Shown piece after piece: positions 56,101 to 64,000 of a stretch of 64,000 nt of DNA. The notes under the pieces were generated by a model, which saw only the letters and a program-made list of their open reading frames with translations, did no database searches and was not told the DNA's origin. The DNA lies in assembly GCF_030272615.1 (NCBI RefSeq), contig NC_081409.1, positions 650,970,468-651,034,467 of the forward strand. The letters are read 5' to 3'. The DNA is from Cryptomeria japonica. Lineage: Eukaryota; Streptophyta; Pinopsida; Cupressales; Cupressaceae. Position 1 is the first letter of the stretch. Every line of letters begins with the position of its first letter. The translations under genes and the position numbers were made by a program.

Positions 56101-56569
56101 TGAGGATACATTCAAAGAGAAAATGGAAAAAGAAAAAGAAAAATTCTTTGAGGAGACAATAAAGAAGTGCAACAAACATATTAACACACTTTTACTGACA
56201 CTGAATACAACAATTTTGGAGTATAAGGAACTGTATAGAGAAACATGCAAGCCACATCTGTTGACCCAGGACATTGAAAAAGAGATAAGCAAAGTACAAA
56301 AGGAAATTGATGATATAGCTGATAACATCATTGGTTCATCCAAACCTATATTAGTTATTGAGCAAGAAATAGCAGGATTTGAGGAAAAGTTAGAGAATTT
56401 TGAGAAGGAAAAAGCAAGGATCAAGGTAAATGCCAGAGAGCTCAAGTATAAACTTAGTCTTAAATTAGATAAACTTATCTCTCTGAGAAATGAGATCTCT
56501 AAGGCATTAATTCAAGGGGAAAGATCATTGAAAGAGAATATGCATCATCTCAACAACACGATCCAATGA
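53200..56569 (+). pseudogene. Element D ORF2, unknown protein (~1,080 codons)
   Basis: I do not recognise this family. It begins MASSSAPEFIANPTVVEIV. Block 1 (to 54420) contains IVLSRAHGEFLWL, AIRVVTGLP, SDSRSLRVNDI, MILGYK and GTFHFGNLLVCLMLYF. Block 2 (54812-55231) has LHLDIYKKVLIEVVDDLP and LYRRLDAKR. A Thr/Glu-rich linker (about 55349-55850) follows. Block 3 (about 55900-56569) has long coiled coils with CKPHLLTQDIEKEISK. A 118-bp tandem duplication (54595-54830) shifts the frame by one, which accounts for the only frame change; several stops also occur. No transmembrane segment or enzyme motif is visible. Confidence 0.85.
54595..54830. repeat. 118-bp tandem duplication inside ORF2 of element D
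   Basis: Units at 54595-54712 and 54713-54830 differ at a few bases. Both begin CCCAAGAAAACAAGAAC. 118 is not divisible by three, which explains the frame difference between ORF2 block 1 and blocks 2-3. Confidence 0.92.
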
Positions 56570-56865
56570 AATGAGGCAACCATGAATGATAGCAACAGAT
56601 TCATGCAGAGTTTAAATTTGGTTTTGGCTAATATATTTCAGATTGTAACCAACCAATTACAAACCTTAAGGTGAAATTTTGCACTTGTTTGACAATTTTT
56701 TACAACCTTTGTCATTGATGTCAAAGGGAGAGTAGTAAATAGAGAAAAATGATCATTCAGAGGAGATCATCTGCTCAGGGGGAGCACATATTTTTGGTAA
56801 ATTTTAGGACTTCACTTTTTGGAACAGTTTTTTGGATTTTTCTCATGAGTGTTGCCATCAATGCC
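56570..56865 (+). other. Element D 3' untranslated region
   Basis: Past the ORF2 end there is a short non-coding run with GTCATTGATGTCAAAGGGAG (about 56711), which looks like an older copy of the polypurine tract module, then GAGTGTTGCCATCAATGCC before the true tract. Confidence 0.55.
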
Positions 56866-56877
56866 AAAGGGGGAGAT
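56866..56877 (+). promoter_or_regulatory. Element D polypurine tract
   Basis: AAAGGGGGAGAT directly before TGTTGGCA at 56878. Identical to that of G and copia-2. Confidence 0.9.
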
Positions 56878-57696
56878 TGTTGGCATTCTACACTCTAGTG
56901 AGAAATGATGGTGTTGTCATTGATGGCAACCTACTGGCAACCTACTGGCAATCTTCAGGTAACCTTGTGACATTCATCTGGTAAACCACCAGCAGGCACC
57001 GACACTGATAGACACTTCACCGACAACGGCAACAATGCATTTCGGCACCCCAGTCGACAGGAATAAACTTTTGTTTATTGTATTTAATTATAATTATCTT
57101 TTGTAAAGCTGACATGGCATATTGTAATAGACTCATATATGTATAAGATCTTGTAAATCATTTTGATATAAAAGAGATGGAATAGGAATGAGCGAATAAT
57201 AAGGAAGATACATGTGAATGCTTAAGGCAGATTTTATATAAGGTTTATGGTTATAGTATGAGCTTAAACTAGTATTGAACCTAGCATAGTTGATGTTTAT
57301 TTGAAGCAGTACATTGTATTGAATTTTCATAATCCATTTTTTAAGTCAACGAGACTTCTATTTTTTAGATTGAGCAGTGAGCTCTAGGCAGTTGGCCTTC
57401 CTGCATATGCAGTCCCCTATTGTAAGTAATATTTATTCATTAGCCAATGAATGAATATTGTGGGTCACAAATCCCACCAAGGTTTTTTCCACACCAGGTT
57501 TCCTCATTAAAAATCTTGTGTTATGGTGTGTTTTCTATGTTGTCTTTATTGTTCCTGTTTACTGCATTAATTCTTATTTACCGGTACACTGTTTTGGAAT
57601 GCAAAATACTTAATAAGGTTAAATATTTTGTACACCAGTTAGATACCGATTCACCCCCCCCTCTCAGTATCTTTGGGACTATCATTAATCCTAACA
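56878..57696 (+). repeat. 3' LTR of element D
   Basis: The 819-bp LTR runs TGTTGGCATTCTACACTC to CCTAACA. It is 16 bp shorter than the 5' copy, with a difference in the CCTACTGGCAA repeats near 56930, and other scattered changes. Confidence 0.93.
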
Positions 57697-57701
57697 GTCT
57701 T

Positions 57702-58113
57702 AATCTGAAAATTTGAGTATAATTGAATATGAATATAAGTTATAACAAAATGTTGTTGGAACTTAGAGTAATTATGAAAAATAAGGCAAGTAAAAACTAG
57801 TAATGTATTTCTCTAGTGAGGACCTTATCTACACTTGATTTATTCACAAGAAACCAATAGAAGACCAGTGCCTTATCTGACAATTTACATGTTACTTAAT
57901 GGATAGATATTAGTAATCTTTGGAGAGAACGTGAAGACTATCTCTGTAATTTACTTGTCGTTTTTCCTAGAATACAAAATGACTCTCTATATATATATGA
58001 CTCAAAAGAGATGAATGAAAGGACACACCCTTTCATTAATAAAAACTAAAACTAACAGAATCCTAACTATTCCTCTTAACTGCAATAACTAAAACACAAT
58101 ACAATGACATAAA
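57702..58113. other. Unassigned DNA right of element D
   Basis: About 0.4 kb with no recognised feature; it lies downstream of H copy 2 on the minus strand. A short (TA)n stretch is at about 57990. Confidence 0.4.
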
Positions 58114-60880
58114 CTAACTCTTTCCATCCAACCGTTGACCACATTTCTGGATATGCTGAAGGTATTTTTCATCTTTATATGTGTAGGCATTGAAGATAAT
58201 GTCTCTGGCCGCTATCTCTATTGTAACAAAACTTTCAACTTGTTCCCTTGTTTCATTCATATCCAATGCATCCACATAGGCAACGCCAAGGGCTGAACTG
58301 AGTAGAGATCTACATTCGGTAATCCATTGGTGTTTATCCTTCATAACCCCTGTATAATCTACTATGCCTGGAAATCCATGATTAACAATCCCTTTACATT
58401 CCTCATATTCAAATATCCAACTCTACTGTGAGTCCTTGATGAGTGTCAATTATATTTTTGACCTTATTGATCCTTTTGTCACTTAGTGTCTGATCCTACA
58501 GTACCATGTTTAACCTATCAAGGATCCTCTTGTGCGACACTGTCTTATCCATGTTTCTCTCGTAGATAGTCTAGAATTCCTCTAGTATCTTCTGCAGATT
58601 TTCAAATCATTTCAACAATAAGACACATCTTGTGTCTGTCCTTATGCTTTGCATTCTTTCCCTCAATTTTTTGTTTTCCTTGTGAAATTCTCCGCATTTC
58701 TTTTTCAGTTTGGATTAATCCGCTATCTGGGGTACAGGTTGGTCCCTACTTCTCAAAATTTCCTTATACAATGATTTATACTTTCCTGCTTCTTTTAACA
58801 ACATCTTATTTTGTTCTTTGTTTAGTTTTGAAATATCAACTCCCATATCCGTGTTGACCATGGGATCAACTTTAGCAACCTTCAACTTCATCATGTGTCC
58901 TAAAGCCTTGTCCACATATATGATCTTTGACCTCTTATTTGGGGGATAAAGGGCCCACAAACACATAGCCTCATCATCTGGATCATATCTTGATTCAATA
59001 AAGATATCATTCACACCCTGAATGTCTAACTTGAATTCCTTCTTCTCTGAATGGAATAGGCTATCAAAAATAAAGGATGCACTAAGATCCCATCATGGAA
59101 AGAGGATAATCCCTACCTCTACTAATAGTTGCCTTCCCTTTTGAGGGGTCATGCCTTCTACCTTTGCATTAATTCAGCCTTCAATCTTCTAAGAATCTTT
59201 GCCTCATTTTTTGGTGTTATATCAAGTTTTTCTTCTCTCAGTCTTTTCCCTTTGAAATGATACAGGAAGGACTTAAATTCATTTGATTTGATGAACTCAT
59301 CATCAGACACAATAGAGGTATGCTCCTCTAACTTAACATCTACATATGCATGCATCCTTGCAAAAGTTAGGTCTTGTGCTTCAGGATCCTCCTCCCTTTC
59401 AAGCCTCTTGAATCTTGAAATGACCTCATTCTCCCCTAACTCGCTCTCAACTTCTTCTTCTTCTCCCATCTCTTGTAGTCTTTGTCTTTTCTCTTCCAGT
59501 TTTTAGTTCAGAGCTTGAATGATCTACATAGCCTCCTCGGATTCCTTGTTCCTGAAGATATCCCAGGCTTCAACGTGCTCATGAAAATAATCACCCAAAA
59601 TTTTCCCTTTTCGGCTCTAGTGGATATAACCCTCCAGGTCATAATTCTTTCGGCATGTGTGCTCATAGAGGTTATAATATTTTGTTAACCTCTTGTCAAT
59701 GATTTTATATGCCCTTGTAGATACAATAGTGAAATCACCAAAATGTAAAGTCCCAGGTAAGAAAACTTTCTTGTGGGCACCCCCAAAATGCATTGCGTTT
59801 GAGACACTCATTTGCCTTACAATCTCTAGGTAGGCAATTTTGTTGGGAGCAAGCTTCAGTAGGACATAAGGAGCTCCTTTGAATCCAAAGACTAACATAT
59901 GTGAAGTTTTGGCATACATACGAGTCACCCCAATTGTGATTCACCTTGGTATCCCCATGTTCATGGGGTCCAAGAAATCTTTTGATTTCTTCTGAAAATG
60001 ACCCATCAAAAGAGACTCCAAAGACTTTGTATAAAGGTTGCACAAAAAATTCCTCAAATTTGATATACCGAGATCTTATGAACCCAAAATCCCACAATGA
60101 CACCCATAATTGAATAGGATGCTCTTGTCCATCCTTTCCACGAACATTTATCTTTAATTCCTCAGGCCACAACCCCCTGAGTCATCCATAAAAAAAGACA
60201 ATATGCATTAACAAAGAATAAAACTTAAAAGATTTGTCAGGGTTATTACAAAGGCTTAAGAAACCATCATACATTTTATCAACAATATAAGTAGCATAGT
60301 TGAATCGTCTCGGCTCATGCATCTATGTATCAACAACAAGTAGCAAAGGCCCTACCTAAGATACATCCAAAACTTCAACTCCCCCCACTTGTCCGCATGC
60401 CATATATATACACTGCAAATATTGCCTGAAAATGTTGATGTCAAATGGCGACCTATCTTCATCTGTCAACTTTCCTTTCTCAGCCTTATGCATGGCCAAG
60501 TTCCACCCATAGTATACAGTATCCATCTTTGTATACTCTTCTTCTTATTTTTCAAAAGATAGAGGCACGTCCGATTCGAGACCAAGACCAAAAAACTCTT
60601 TAATGGTGGCCACTAAAAGGCGGATGAATGCTTTGCCATTTGGCAATTGAATACATATTTTTGTGGCATTGTAGGCCCTAGCCAATGTTTTCATCAATTG
60701 GACATTTACAAAGAAGTTAGGAACCACAAGTTTACCCAATCAAGTTATCCATGGGTTTGAGATTGGGGTCGGTTTACACCTCCTTCAAAAATGGTACAAG
60801 AATAACTCATGACCTCTAATCCTGGTCTAGACATCACCAATCTCCTTGATATCATCTTCTAATTGGTCATGGACAAGCAC
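58114..60880 (-). pseudogene. Unknown ORF 'H', copy 2, broken
   Basis: I do not recognise this protein. On the minus strand it starts before 60840 (a DQLEDDIKEIGDV-type N-terminus after the duplication joint) and passes LGKLVVPNFFVNVQLMKTLA (60739), FGVSFDGSFSEEIKRFLGP (about 60030), NKIAYLEIVRQMSVSNAMHF (about 59830) and an E-rich piece at 59469-59158. It ends near a HIQKCGQRLDGKS sequence at 58114. Frame changes and stops are frequent. The order and identity of these pieces to copies 1 and 3 show one original protein. No enzyme motif is evident. Confidence 0.65.
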
Positions 60881-61516
60881 GACACCCATAATTGAGAAGG
60901 ATGCTCTTGTCCATCCTTGCCATGAACATTTAGCTTTAATTCCTTAGGCCAAAACCCCCCTGAGTCATCCATCAAACAAGACAATATGCATTAACAAAGA
61001 ATAAAACTTAAAAGATTTGTCAGGGTTATTATGAAGGCTTAAGAAACCCTCATGCATTTTTTCAACAATATAAGTAGCATAGTCGAATCATCTCGACTCA
61101 TGCATCTATGTATCAGCAGCAAGTACCAAAGACCCTACCCGAGATACATCTGAAACTTCAACTCCCCCCACTTGTCTGCATGCCATATATGTACACTGCA
61201 AATATTGCTTGAAAAATGTTGATGTTGAATGGGGGCCCTTCTTCATCTGTCAGCTTTCCTTTTTCAGCCTTATGCTTGGCCAAATTTCACCCATTGTATA
61301 CAATGTCCATCTTTGTATACTCTTCATCTTGTTTTTCAAAACACAAAGGCATGTCCAATTCGAGACCAAGACCAAAAACCTCTGGAATGGTGGCCACTGA
61401 AAGGCGGTTGAATGCTTCACCATTTGGCAATTGAATACATCTTTTTGTGGCATTGTAGGCCTTAGCCAATGTTTTCATCAACTGGACATTCACAAAGACG
61501 TTAGGAACCACAAGTT
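60099..61516. repeat. 782-bp tandem direct duplication within H
   Basis: 60099-60880 and 60881-61516 are direct repeats offset by 782-784 bases. For example, GACACCCATAATTGA is at 60099 and 60881, and GGAACCACAAGTTT at 60720 and 61504. The second unit is cut at 61517 by an LTR. Confidence 0.9.
60881..61516 (-). pseudogene. Unknown ORF 'H', copy 1, partial
   Basis: The minus frame 61538-61287 includes NKLVVPNVFVNVQLMKTLAK, then CIQLPNGEAFNRLSVATIPE and VFGLGLELDMPL. The rest to about 60881 is out of frame. It is the partial tandem copy of copy 2, truncated by the LTR at 61517, which adds the first few residues of the open frame by accident. Confidence 0.65.
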
Positions 61517-62152
61517 TGTTGGCAAATGCACACTCCAATCAGAAATTGTAGGTGATTGAAGGTATTGTCATTGATGGCAACCTTTCAATCATGTGATATC
61601 GACAGGAAGACACAGGCACTGACACCAGAAGACTCTTCACTGACACACAGAACACCGGCAATGAAAAGGAAGAATACCGGCATCCTGGCTGATATCAATT
61701 TAGTATTAATATATTTTGTAATTAATTGTAAAATCTTTTGTAAGACAACATGGCGGATTGTAATATGACTCATATATGTATGATATCATTGTAAATCATT
61801 TTGTAGACAAGAGATAGGATGCAAAGTATGGAAAAGTAATAGCAGACCTAGTATGCAAATTATTGGTTAAGGGTTTATGTTGTAGCAGAGCTTAAACAGG
61901 TACTAAATCTAGCAAGGCAGATGCTAATCTGAAGTAGTACAAGACATTAGATTAGTATAATCCATTTTTGTAAGTCAGTGTGACTTCTTTTGTAATTGAG
62001 CAGTGAGCTCTAGGCACTTGGCCTTCCTGCGTGTGCAAGCCCATATTGTAAGAGTAATATTCACTTATTGGATAATAAGCGAATATTTTGGGTCACAAAT
62101 CCCACCGAGGTTTTTCCCACACTGGGTTTCTTCATTAAAATACTGTGTTATG
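61517..62152 (+). repeat. D-like LTR inserted in H, first part only
   Basis: Starts TGTTGGCAAATGCACACTCC at 61517. It contains GTATTGTCATTGATGGCAAC near its start and CCGAGGTTTTTCCCACACTG near its end, as the LTRs of D. It breaks off at GTGTTATG (62152) where another LTR-like sequence begins; D continues here with GTGTGTTTTCTATG. The remainder must lie to the right of the window. Confidence 0.75.
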
Positions 62153-63316
62153 TGTTGGCATTTCAATAGAAGGAGATTGTTGATATTAATTAAGGATATT
62201 GAGAAGGTTGTTGAAGATTATTTGATATAACTGAAAAAGGATGATAACTATCTTTATAACATTATTTTGTCATTGACATCAAGAAATTGATTTTTTGATT
62301 CAGTATGATGTTGCCATATCTTGAGAAGATTGATTTGAAGAGAATTATGTGGTCGGTAAAAGACACAGAAAGAATGTGATAAGAAAGGGGAGAAATAAGT
62401 TATAAGTCATCGGGATAACTTAAACCATCGGTGAAAGGTGTTTTAGATTATGCCGATACACAATGAGAAGGACACGCCAGGCACGGAGAAGGAGAGTTAA
62501 TCGGGATGACTTATGCTGATTGAAGACCAAGCCATTGGGATATCATTGCCTCATCGGAAGGGGACATTTTTGCTATGTTGATACCAAATGAAAAAATCAA
62601 GATAAGTGTGAACAAGGAGGTCTCATTGGGGAAATATGCCAATAGACTGGAGGAATAAAAGGACACATAAGTGCAAAGGCGATGGCATTGGGTCATCAAA
62701 GAAACATAAAGTAATTTGTCCCGATGCCTTGATAAATTAACTCGATGTAGCAAGTTAGATGCAGACCACGAAGATGTACTTATTGGCATATCTAAAACCA
62801 TTGAAGTAGCATCTTTGGAGTTATGTCGATACCCGATGCACAGAATGCCATAGAGGAATAGAAGGAGGGTACATCAGTAAGACCTATGTTGATGAGATAT
62901 AAAGGTAAAAAAAAAGCTTAGATAGAAGGCGAGGCCATCAAGGAAGTTATACACATCGGAATTATAACAAATGAGTGACACACACCTGATGGAGTGATTG
63001 GTAAGACCTATGTCGATGAAAAGGATGGATGGCACCAAGTGATTGAACTATCAGGAGGAGTTATGATGACTAGTCATTTCAAAATCTGATCTTAATGAAC
63101 CTGCCTGCCATTATTTAATATAGGCAACAGATAGATTTGTGCTTACATGAGGTGAATTATAGCATCATTTCAATTGAGTAAATACCCCTGAAGCATTTAA
63201 TCTATATAGAGAAGCTGGTATAGGGAATTGGCATAGCAAACTATAGCAAACAGAGTGATTGGAGTGAAATTAAGCTACAAAATTTTAAATTTCAATTAAG
63301 CTTGAGGTATTCAGAC
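62153..63316 (+). repeat. Copia-2-like LTR start followed by unique sequence with a TATA-like site
   Basis: TGTTGGCATTTCAATAG and the next 250 bases align with copia-2 from 16250 (for example ATGTTGCCATATCTTGAGAA). Beyond about 62400 the sequence differs and holds many short CGATG/CATCGG words. AGCATTTA (63192-63199) followed by TCTATATAGAG (about 63201) lies about 115 bases before the H copy 3 ATG. No LTR end and no primer-binding site were recognised, so the LTR boundary is open. Confidence 0.55.
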
Positions 63317-64000
63317 ATGGAGGGCTCTAGTTCAAAAGGCAAAAGAAAGGTCACCAAGGTTTCTGAGAGTGCCTCGAAGAAGTCAAAAGGTAGAGAGGGT
63401 GCAACAAAGTGGAAATTAAATCAACACATGACTGATCAAATGAGCTCACCAGGATTCAAATCCCGAAGATCTAAGGCTAACCTGCCCATTTGTGACCAAT
63501 TAGAAGATGATTTCAAGAAGATTCGTGATGTCTACACAAGGATTAGAGGTCACGAGTTATTCTTGTATCATTTTTCGAGGAGGAGTAAACCGACCCCAAT
63601 CTCAAACCAATGGATAACTGGATTGGGTAAACTTGTGGTTCCTAGCTTCTTTGTGAATGTCCAGTTGATGAAAACATTGGCTAGGGCCTACAATGCCACA
63701 AAAAGATGTATTCAATTGTCAAATAGCAAAGCATTCATCCACCTTTCAGTGGCCACCATTCAAGAGGTTTTTGGTCTTGGTCTCGAATCGGATGTGCCTT
63801 TGTCTTTTGAAAAACAAGAAGAAGAGTATACAAAGATGGACACTGTATACAATGGGTGGAATTTGGCCATGCATAAGGTTGAGAAAGGAAAGTTGATAGA
63901 TGAAGATAGGCCCCCATTTGACATCAACATTTTCAAGCAATATTTGCAATGTATATATATGGCATGCGGACAAGTGGGGGGAGTTGAAGTTCCAAATGTA
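63317..64000 (+). CDS. Unknown ORF 'H', copy 3, open to the window end
   Basis: An ATG at 63317 opens 228 codons with no stop and runs off the window, so its C-terminus is unseen. It begins MEGSSSKGKRKVTKVSESAS, a basic serine-rich tail that could bind nucleic acid or carry a nuclear signal. It continues with CDQLEDDFKKIRDVYTRIRG, VPSFFVNVQLMKTLARAYNA, AFIHLSVATIQEVFGLGLES and INIFKQYLQCIYMACGQVGG. This is the only undamaged H copy seen. It follows an LTR-like sequence with a TATA-like site, so it may be the gene of another non-autonomous LTR element. The function is unknown; a host gene is possible but less likely given three local copies. Confidence 0.7.
   Translation, partial: MEGSSSKGKRKVTKVSESASKKSKGREGATKWKLNQHMTDQMSSPGFKSRRSKANLPICDQLEDDFKKIRDVYTRIRGHELFLYHFSRRSKPTPISNQWITGLGKLVVPSFFVNVQLMKTLARAYNATKRCIQLSNSKAFIHLSVATIQEVFGLGLESDVPLSFEKQEEEYTKMDTVYNGWNLAMHKVEKGKLIDEDRPPFDINIFKQYLQCIYMACGQVGGVEVPNV

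Larger units (their letters stand above)
50877..57696 (+). mobile_element. Non-autonomous LTR element 'D', complete, target duplication GTCTT
   Basis: LTRs at 50877-51711 and 56878-57696 enclose a PBS, a gag-like ORF with four zinc-knuckle units (51783-52895) and ORF2 (53200-56569). No protease, integrase, RT or RNase H is found in 6.8 kb. GTCTT at 50872-50876 and 57697-57701 is an exact target duplication. Its polypurine tract and TGTTGGCA termini equal those of copia elements G and copia-2. The lesions are stops plus one 118-bp tandem duplication, so its coding plan can be read clearly. Confidence 0.94.

Overview
The window is plant nuclear DNA made almost entirely of nested LTR retrotransposons. 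I see no host gene, rRNA, tRNA gene or CRISPR array. Primer-binding sites matching plant initiator-Met tRNA, Ty1/copia and Ty3/gypsy domain orders, a chromodomain integrase and a Tat-type extra RNase H all point to a seed plant with a large repeat-rich genome. A gymnosperm is plausible, because the copies are many, old and nested, but the sequence alone does not prove it.

Layout, left to right. (1) 1-11224, minus: a Tat-lineage Ty3/gypsy element with 5' LTR, PBS, 2.3 kb leader, gag, protease plus G-patch-like motif, RT, RNase H, second RNase H and integrase. It is broken by stops and one frameshift, and its 3' LTR lies off the left edge. (2) 11225-17703, plus: a Ty1/copia element ('copia-2') whose 5' LTR is cut by element 1. 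(3) 17704-24527, minus: a non-autonomous element ('A'), itself hit by a 1,151-bp solo LTR with target duplication GATGG. (4) 24528-30695, minus: a chromovirus ('F') whose 3' LTR holds element A. (5) 30696-32158: unassigned DNA with an (AT)n tract. (6) 32159-39490, plus: a second, nearly full-length Ty1/copia element ('G'). (7) 40104-41063 plus 48738-50640, minus: an LTR with its polypurine tract but no internal region, a second LTR and a gypsy fragment. (8) 41064-48732, plus: non-autonomous element 'C', target duplication ATAAC. (9) 50877-57696, plus: non-autonomous element 'D', target duplication GTCTT. (10) 58114-64000: three copies, two on minus and one on plus, of another unrecognised ORF ('H'), broken up by LTRs at 61517 and 62153.

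The main result is that A, C and D are three diverged members of one non-autonomous group. Each has LTRs, an initiator-Met-type PBS, a gag-like ORF (coiled coil plus four zinc-knuckle units) and a second ORF of about 1,020-1,100 codons that I do not recognise. None has protease, integrase, RT or RNase H. Their LTR ends, polypurine tract and U5 region resemble those of the autonomous copia-2 and G elements, so mobilisation in trans by copia-type enzymes is the natural inference. The second ORF keeps the same start region and the same three conserved blocks in all three, and where I translated it across stops it keeps one frame over long distances. That implies past selection on the protein. H may be a distant relative used in the same way.

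Inferred order of insertion on the left: F is oldest, A landed in F, copia-2 in A, and the Tat gypsy in copia-2. This predicts the sequence just beyond the left edge. Reading frames are from the supplied sequence. Family names rest on motif recognition, since no database search was possible.
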